Shown one piece after another: positions 59,964 to 64,000 of a stretch of DNA of 64,000 nt. The stretch comes from Qipengyuania sphaerica (GTDB lineage Bacteria > Pseudomonadota > Alphaproteobacteria > Sphingomonadales > Sphingomonadaceae), in assembly GCF_019711595.1 (NCBI RefSeq), contig NZ_JAIGNR010000001.1, positions 1,240,001 through 1,304,000 on the forward strand. The letters run 5' to 3'. The notes beneath the pieces are model-generated. The model was not told the DNA's origin. It did not search any database and was given only the letters and a program-made list of their open reading frames with translations. The position numbers were made by a program, and so were the translations under genes. Position 1 is the stretch's first letter. The number at the start of each line of letters is the position of its first letter.

Positions 59964-60267
59964 AACTCAAATTTTCCATGTGCTGTTCAGAACAGATTTT
60001 CAGACCGAAAACCCTAGGCGAAATGCCCCGAAAGCGCCACCGAAAGGGGGAACCAAAGCCCCGTTTCATGCGCTTTTTCCACATATGGATACGCCTTGCG
60101 CGTCTGGTAACCATGAACGGCGGGACAGGTCCGCATTCAAACACCATTCAGCGCGTTTAGCGTACACAATTTGCAATGAGAGCGAAGAAGCGGCAATGGC
60201 CGCATCCATGGAATTGAACCAGAGCCCATACCGCTCTCGCCCCCTATCCACTCTTGGGAGTTTTCGA
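59964..60267. other. 304-base divergent intergenic region between gyrA and TPR gene
   Basis: This holds the promoters of both genes; I could not fix convincing -35/-10 pairs. A perfect 6-base inverted repeat CTGTTCAGAACAG is at 59983-59995, 20 bases upstream of the gyrA start, and TTGGGAG precedes the ATG of the TPR gene. The frame of the TPR gene stays open through the region but I see no protein-like sequence there. Confidence 0.5.
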
Positions 60268-61599
60268 ATGATTTTCACCCGTCTCAACAAATCCTCGCGT
60301 CCCTCGTCGGCGGTCGCGATGGCCCTCGTTCTTGCCGCCACCGGCGCGCTTGGCCTCACAGCGCTTGAAGCGCCTGCTTCGGCTGCGAAAAAGAAGAAGG
60401 ACGAGGAGCCCAAGCCTGAGTACACGAAAGCACTCGTCGAGGTTTACACCAAGGCAAACGATGCGATGAACGCCGAAGGTGCTGACCTCCAGGCGGTCAA
60501 GGCGATGGTTCCGGCTGTTGTTGCCGAAGTCAAAACGAATGACGACAAGCAGATCGCTGGCCAGCTCATCTACAATCTCGGCGTCAAGCTCGGGGACGAA
60601 GCTCTCCAGCTTCAGGGTCTCGAATTCCTCGCTGACAGCGGCAGGCTCGATGCCAAGGGCACCGGCCAGGTCAATGTCGCGCTTTACCAGATGCATCGTC
60701 AGGCCGGCAATTACACGAAGGCGCGCACTGCGATCGAGCGTGCGATTGCTGCCAATTACCAGTTCGATGCGACCATGGGCGACGGTTCCACCAAGACCCT
60801 TGGTGCCGATGACATGCACCAGATGATCGCGGACCTGTATTTCGACCAGGAGCAGTATGCCGAAGGCGTCGCTTATCTTCGCCAGATCATCGAAGCGCGT
60901 AAGGCCGAAGGTGGTGTCGTGCCGGAAGCCTGGCTCCGCGCAGGTGTATCGAACGCATATAACAACAACGTTCCTTCCGAGGTCGGCAGGTTCGTCGGTT
61001 GGTTGGCGCAGGATTACCCGTCCAACCCCGTTTGGGGCGATGCGGTCATCGTGACACTTAACGCGAACCAGTACCAGAATGCTGAGGTCCTCGACCTCTT
61101 GCGTCTGTCGCGCCGTCTTGGCCACTACAACGACCCCCGCGTGCTGAACGAATACGTCGAAATTCTCGATCCGCGTCGCTATCCGGGTGAAGTAGTTGCC
61201 GTGATCGACCAGGGCTATGGCCTCGGCGTCATCGACAAGACCGATCCCTACCTTACCGAAACGCGCAAGGAAGCGGCCAGCCGCCTTGCCGCCGACAAGG
61301 CGGATCTCGCAAGCCTCGCTGCTGATGCGCGCAAGCCGGGTGCAACGCTCAAGACGCTGGTTGTCGCCGGGGACACCTTCCTCAGCTACGACCAGCCGGC
61401 CGACGCCGAGGAATTCTACACCAAGGCTCTGGGCATGAGCGGTGTCGAGACCCCGTTGGTCCTCACCCGCCTCGGAATCGCCCAGTACGACCAGGGCAAA
61501 TACGCCGAAGCTGAACAGACCTTCCGCAAGGTCGAAGGTGCCCGCCGCGACATCGCCAATCTCTGGGCGATCTACACGGCACAGAAAGCTGCCATGTAA
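60268..61599 (+). CDS. Secreted tetratricopeptide-repeat protein
   Basis: From the ATG at 60268 the product is 443 residues with a signal peptide (hydrophobic core 15-32, predicted cleavage after ASA at residue 39) and a mature start rich in Lys and Glu. The mature part is helical with TPR-like pairs, e.g. NVALYQMHRQAGNYTKARTA, then MIADLYFDQEQYAEGVAYLR, and near the C-terminus LTRLGIAQYDQGKYAEAEQT. Probably a periplasmic protein-protein interaction scaffold; no enzymatic domain is seen. Confidence 0.85.
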   Translation: MIFTRLNKSSRPSSAVAMALVLAATGALGLTALEAPASAAKKKKDEEPKPEYTKALVEVYTKANDAMNAEGADLQAVKAMVPAVVAEVKTNDDKQIAGQLIYNLGVKLGDEALQLQGLEFLADSGRLDAKGTGQVNVALYQMHRQAGNYTKARTAIERAIAANYQFDATMGDGSTKTLGADDMHQMIADLYFDQEQYAEGVAYLRQIIEARKAEGGVVPEAWLRAGVSNAYNNNVPSEVGRFVGWLAQDYPSNPVWGDAVIVTLNANQYQNAEVLDLLRLSRRLGHYNDPRVLNEYVEILDPRRYPGEVVAVIDQGYGLGVIDKTDPYLTETRKEAASRLAADKADLASLAADARKPGATLKTLVVAGDTFLSYDQPADAEEFYTKALGMSGVETPLVLTRLGIAQYDQGKYAEAEQTFRKVEGARRDIANLWAIYTAQKAAM

Positions 61600-61622
61600 G
61601 TCAGGCAACTAGGCGAATGAAG

Positions 61623-61655
61623 CGGCGCGGGTCCTTCCGGATCCGCGCCGTTTTT
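61623..61655 (+). terminator. Strong rho-independent terminator after TPR gene
   Basis: A 12-base stem (61623-61634 with 61639-61650, one G-T pair) closed by a TTCC loop and followed by TTTTT. It lies 23 bases after the stop. Confidence 0.93.
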
Positions 61656-61659
61656 CTGT

Positions 61660-62385
61660 TCAGCGCAGGCGCTTTACCCAGAGGGTATTGTCCCGCCGTT
61701 CGACCTTGAACTGGTCCATCGACTGGAACAGGTCGGACAGGCGCTTGAAGCCATAATTGCGTACGTCGAAGCTTGACCGGTTACCTGCGAGGCTTCCGAC
61801 TTCGCCCATTTGCGCATAGCCGTCTTCATCTCGATTTGCCGCCTTCCACGCCGAGCCAAGCAATTCCACAAGGTCTTCGTCGATCGAAGACTTGGTCTTC
61901 CCGTTGGAAGCTTTGACCGGAGCCGGCTCGTCAGACGCGCCTGCTATCAGCGCGTCGATATCGATGAAACGGGTGCAGGCGCTCTTGAAGGCTTCCGGCG
62001 TCTTGCTCTTGCTGCCGAAGCCGTAAACGATCAGCCCGTCCTGACGCAATCGTGTGGCGAGCGGGGTGAAATCGCTGTCCGAGCTCATGATTCCGAACCC
62101 GTCTACCTTGCCCTGGTAGAGGAGGTCGAGAGCGTCGATCGTCATCGCCATATCGGTAGCGTTCTTGCCTGCGGTGAGGTCGAATTGCTGCTGCGGGCGG
62201 ATACCGTACTTGTGGGTGATCTTGTCCCACTTGGCGAGGTTGTTCTTGGCAAAATTGCCATAGGCCCGCTTGATGTTTACCTGGCCCAGTTCGGCCATGA
62301 CGGTGAGGACCGGATCGATACCCTTGGGCGTGGTGTTGTCCGCGTCGATCAGCAGGGCGATGTTCTTGAGGTCTTTTTCTGGCAT
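61660..62385 (-). CDS. NYN-domain (PIN-like) RNase protein with LOTUS-type C-terminus
   Basis: The 241-residue product has an N-terminal NYN nuclease fold with the acidic set Asp14 and Asp16 (LLIDADN), Asp78 (GKNATDMAMTIDA) and Asp103 and Asp105 (SSDSDFTPLA), so the metal site looks complete. After a Lys/Ser linker, residues ~165-241 (LVELLGSAWKAANRDEDGY, then YGFKRLSDLF, then ending NTLWVKRLR) match an OST-HTH/LOTUS domain, usually RNA-binding. A role in RNA turnover is likely; the target is unknown. Confidence 0.9.
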   Translation of the reverse strand: MPEKDLKNIALLIDADNTTPKGIDPVLTVMAELGQVNIKRAYGNFAKNNLAKWDKITHKYGIRPQQQFDLTAGKNATDMAMTIDALDLLYQGKVDGFGIMSSDSDFTPLATRLRQDGLIVYGFGSKSKTPEAFKSACTRFIDIDALIAGASDEPAPVKASNGKTKSSIDEDLVELLGSAWKAANRDEDGYAQMGEVGSLAGNRSSFDVRNYGFKRLSDLFQSMDQFKVERRDNTLWVKRLR

Positions 62386-62422
62386 GCGCAGTCACATGGA
62401 GGGCGACGTGCAGCAGCGCAAG

Positions 62423-63064
62423 CTACTTGGCTGGCTGGAACTGCCCTGTTTCCTCGTCGAGCACATAGAGGACGCCCTCGGCGATCGAGAAAAACCCGCC
62501 GCGAAGTTTTAGCGACCCTTCGAGTTCGCGCTGGCGTACATTCGGAAAGCTGCGCAGGTTTTCGAGGCTGACCCCGACTGCCGCCATCTCCATCGCGCGC
62601 TCTGCCGCCTCACCTTCGCAACCATGAGCCTCGACAACCGTGTCACGCGCATCGTCCAGCAGTTTCACCCAATTGGCAATGAAGCCTCCTTCGCCCGGTG
62701 CGGTGCCGTGCAGATCGCGCGTGAGGGCCGCCTTGCAACCGCCACACATGCCGTGACCCATGACGACAATCTGGCGCACCTCGAGAAAATTCACCGCAAA
62801 TTCGACCGCTGCTGAAACACCATGCTGGCCGGGTGTAGTCTCGAAGGGCGGGACCAGCGCTGCAACATTGCGGACAACGAATATCTCGCCCGGATCAACG
62901 TCGAAAATTTGCGCGGGATCGACCCTGCTGTCGGAGCAGCCGATGATCATCAGCTTGGGATGCTGCCCTTCGGCGACCAGCTCGTCATAGCGCTCCTTCT
63001 GTTCGGGATAGCCGTCGGCGCGAAAGCGATGATACCCGCGCAGGAGCTCGGTAAATTCGGGCAT
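62423..63064 (-). CDS. Beta-class carbonic anhydrase
   Basis: Interconverts CO2 and bicarbonate. With the start at 63064 (MPEFTELLRGYHRF) the product is 213 residues. Zinc ligands are Cys43 (CSDSRVDP), His104 and Cys107 (GHGMCGGC), with Asp45 and Arg47 of the catalytic dyad. The start shares one base with the stop of the SbtB-like gene, so it is translationally linked to the bicarbonate transporter unit. Confidence 0.94.
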   Translation of the reverse strand: MPEFTELLRGYHRFRADGYPEQKERYDELVAEGQHPKLMIIGCSDSRVDPAQIFDVDPGEIFVVRNVAALVPPFETTPGQHGVSAAVEFAVNFLEVRQIVVMGHGMCGGCKAALTRDLHGTAPGEGGFIANWVKLLDDARDTVVEAHGCEGEAAERAMEMAAVGVSLENLRSFPNVRQRELEGSLKLRGGFFSIAEGVLYVLDEETGQFQPAK

Positions 63065-63372
63065 CAGAAACGCTCCCCGCGAATAACCTCGATGTCCCAC
63101 ATGGTAAGCAGCAAGCCATGACTGGAGAGAATGGGCGCCAGGTCTTCGGCCAGCGCCATTGCCTTTTCCTGGGGAGCGATCGTGAGCACGAACACCTTGT
63201 CCGTTCCCATGACACGCTCTTCGCGCCAATGGCCTTCGCGCCCCTTGCCAGATTGCACCGGGGTAACGGTCCATCCGGTAATGCCAGCCCGATCTATGGC
63301 GCTGGTCACGCGCCTTACCAGCGCGGTGTCGGCGAGGATTTCGATCCGCTTCCGGATTACGGTTTCGATCAT
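63064..63372 (-). CDS. PII-like protein of the SbtB type
   Basis: The 102-residue product (MIETVIRKRIEILAD...) has the ferredoxin-like fold pattern of PII proteins, with a T-loop-like middle GKGREGHWREERVMG and C-terminal MWDIEVIRGERF. It lies between a bicarbonate permease and a carbonic anhydrase, the expected place of SbtB, the cyclic-nucleotide-sensing regulator of SbtA. The start at 63372 was chosen by family length; the upstream open frame is inside the permease gene. Confidence 0.87.
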   Translation of the reverse strand: MIETVIRKRIEILADTALVRRVTSAIDRAGITGWTVTPVQSGKGREGHWREERVMGTDKVFVLTIAPQEKAMALAEDLAPILSSHGLLLTMWDIEVIRGERF

Positions 63373-63383
63373 TTCATTTCTCC

Positions 63384-64000
63384 TCAGCCGCTGGCCAGAT
63401 TGTTGGCGAGCGCGCCGATCAGCCCGATATTGATCAGGATATTGAAGGGGAATGTTACGCTGAGCGACATCGTCAGGTAAATTCCTGGATCGGCCTGGGG
63501 GAGGGCGAGGCGCATGGCTGCCGGAACCGCAATATAGCTGGCACTTGCGCAAAGGACGCCCAGTGCCGCAGTCGAACCGATATCGAGCCCTATGCCCGTT
63601 CCGAGCAATGTCCCGAGCGCCCCGTTGAGGAGGGGAAGGGCTATCGCAATCACGGCGAGTCGCAGGGTCATGGCCCGGGCATCCATCAACCGTCGTGCAG
63701 CGATGAGGCCCATGTCGAGCAGGAACAGGCAGAGCACACCCTTGAAGCCTGCTTCGAAAAATGGCGCTACATCCGCAAAACCGCTGGCTCCGCCGATCAC
63801 CCCGATAGCAAATGCTCCCAGCAAAAGGACGACGGAGGCGTTGAAGAACACTTCGTGGAGCAGTTCCCCGGCGGGTCTTTTCGCAGCGCCTTCATCCTTC
63901 GCGATCGCGCGCCGGGCGAGCAGCAGACCGGTGAGAATGGCCGGGGTTTCCATCGCCGCCATGACTGCGACCATGAACCCGCCGGGAGGGGTCCCGCGAA
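63384..64000 (-). CDS. Sodium-dependent bicarbonate permease, SbtA-like (cut by window end)
   Basis: The visible ~205 codons are the C-terminal part of a membrane transporter with about six helices. The stretches ETPAILTGLLLARR, FNASVVLLLGAFAIG, GVLCLFLLDMGLIA and VLCASASYIAVPAAMRLALP agree with the SbtA (DUF897) family. The frame is still open at base 64000, so the N-terminus is missing. The stop is 11 bases before the SbtB-like start, forming sbtA-sbtB-carbonic anhydrase. Confidence 0.88.
   Translation of the reverse strand, partial: RGTPPGGFMVAVMAAMETPAILTGLLLARRAIAKDEGAAKRPAGELLHEVFFNASVVLLLGAFAIGVIGGASGFADVAPFFEAGFKGVLCLFLLDMGLIAARRLMDARAMTLRLAVIAIALPLLNGALGTLLGTGIGLDIGSTAALGVLCASASYIAVPAAMRLALPQADPGIYLTMSLSVTFPFNILINIGLIGALANNLASG

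Noticed and set aside
58197-60017. A 606-codon plus-strand frame opposite gyrA
   Set aside because: It lies inside gyrA on the other strand and its composition (Arg/Asp/His-rich, no hydrophobic core pattern) is that of an antisense shadow.

Overview
The window is a GC-rich (low-to-mid 60s % by eye), gene-dense chromosomal segment. Its gene content and order point to a marine-type alphaproteobacterium of the Sphingomonadales, most like Erythrobacteraceae: a nuo operon running into birA-coaX-rnj-DUF1467, the neighbourhood gltA-gltX/comEC/lexA-moaC-trpCDG, an alphaproteobacterial pyruvate dehydrogenase E1 beta with a fused lipoyl domain, and a GAAC-N7-GAAC SOS box. I see no insertion sequence, integrase, phage gene or CRISPR array.

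Layout. 1-12131 (+): complex I genes nuoD (partial), E, a 47-residue membrane protein, F, G, H, I, J, K, L, M, N. They are almost all overlapping or abutting. The same run continues with birA, coaX, RNase J and a DUF1467 protein to 15573. 15574-18204 (-): a large two-TM coiled-coil protein with TipN-like architecture. 18391-21943 (+): three linked genes, namely a membrane protein with a degenerate nucleotidyltransferase-like head, an unknown helical protein, and a histidine-kinase-like protein that lacks its phospho-acceptor histidine. 21944-24889 (-): a small membrane protein, citrate synthase and GltX. 24918-27104 (+): ComEC. 27152-36136 (-): LexA, MoaC and a tryptophan operon headed by ppiD (ppiD-trpE-[phosphodiester glycosidase]-[prolyl iminopeptidase]-trpG-trpD-trpC-moaC). 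36359-39297 (+): tpiA, secG, pyrG. 39679-40149 (-): an Hsp20 gene whose 5' leader looks like a ROSE RNA thermometer behind an RpoH-type promoter. 40303-41973 (+): glutaredoxin, a nitrilase-family amidase, a DUF1178 protein and tRNA-Arg(CCT). 41975-47982 (-): MFS transporter, haloalkane dehalogenase, MscS channel, a secreted two-domain protein, a VOC protein and HPPD. 48169-51086 (+): FtsB, PdhA, PdhB. 51148-53647 (-): three Tad pilus genes. 53806-54951 (+): a squalene/phytoene-synthase-like protein and an EF-hand protein. 54952-56319 (-): TrmFO. 56375-57028 (+): a YhhN-family membrane protein. 57123-59963 (-): GyrA. 60268-61599 (+): a secreted TPR protein. 61660-64000 (-): a NYN-domain protein and an SbtA-SbtB-carbonic anhydrase bicarbonate cassette, with sbtA cut by the window end.

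Most of the window is core metabolism: respiration, the pyruvate-to-citrate entry, tryptophan, CTP, biotin attachment, CoA, and RNA/DNA maintenance. The most interesting parts are the Hsp20 thermosensor leader, the TipN-like protein beside the three-gene module with two apparently degenerate enzymes, the two foreign genes translationally coupled into the trp operon, and the bicarbonate cassette. Start sites were moved from the longest reading frame wherever family length, overlaps or ribosome binding sites argued for it. Family identities rest on motifs read by eye, not on database searches.
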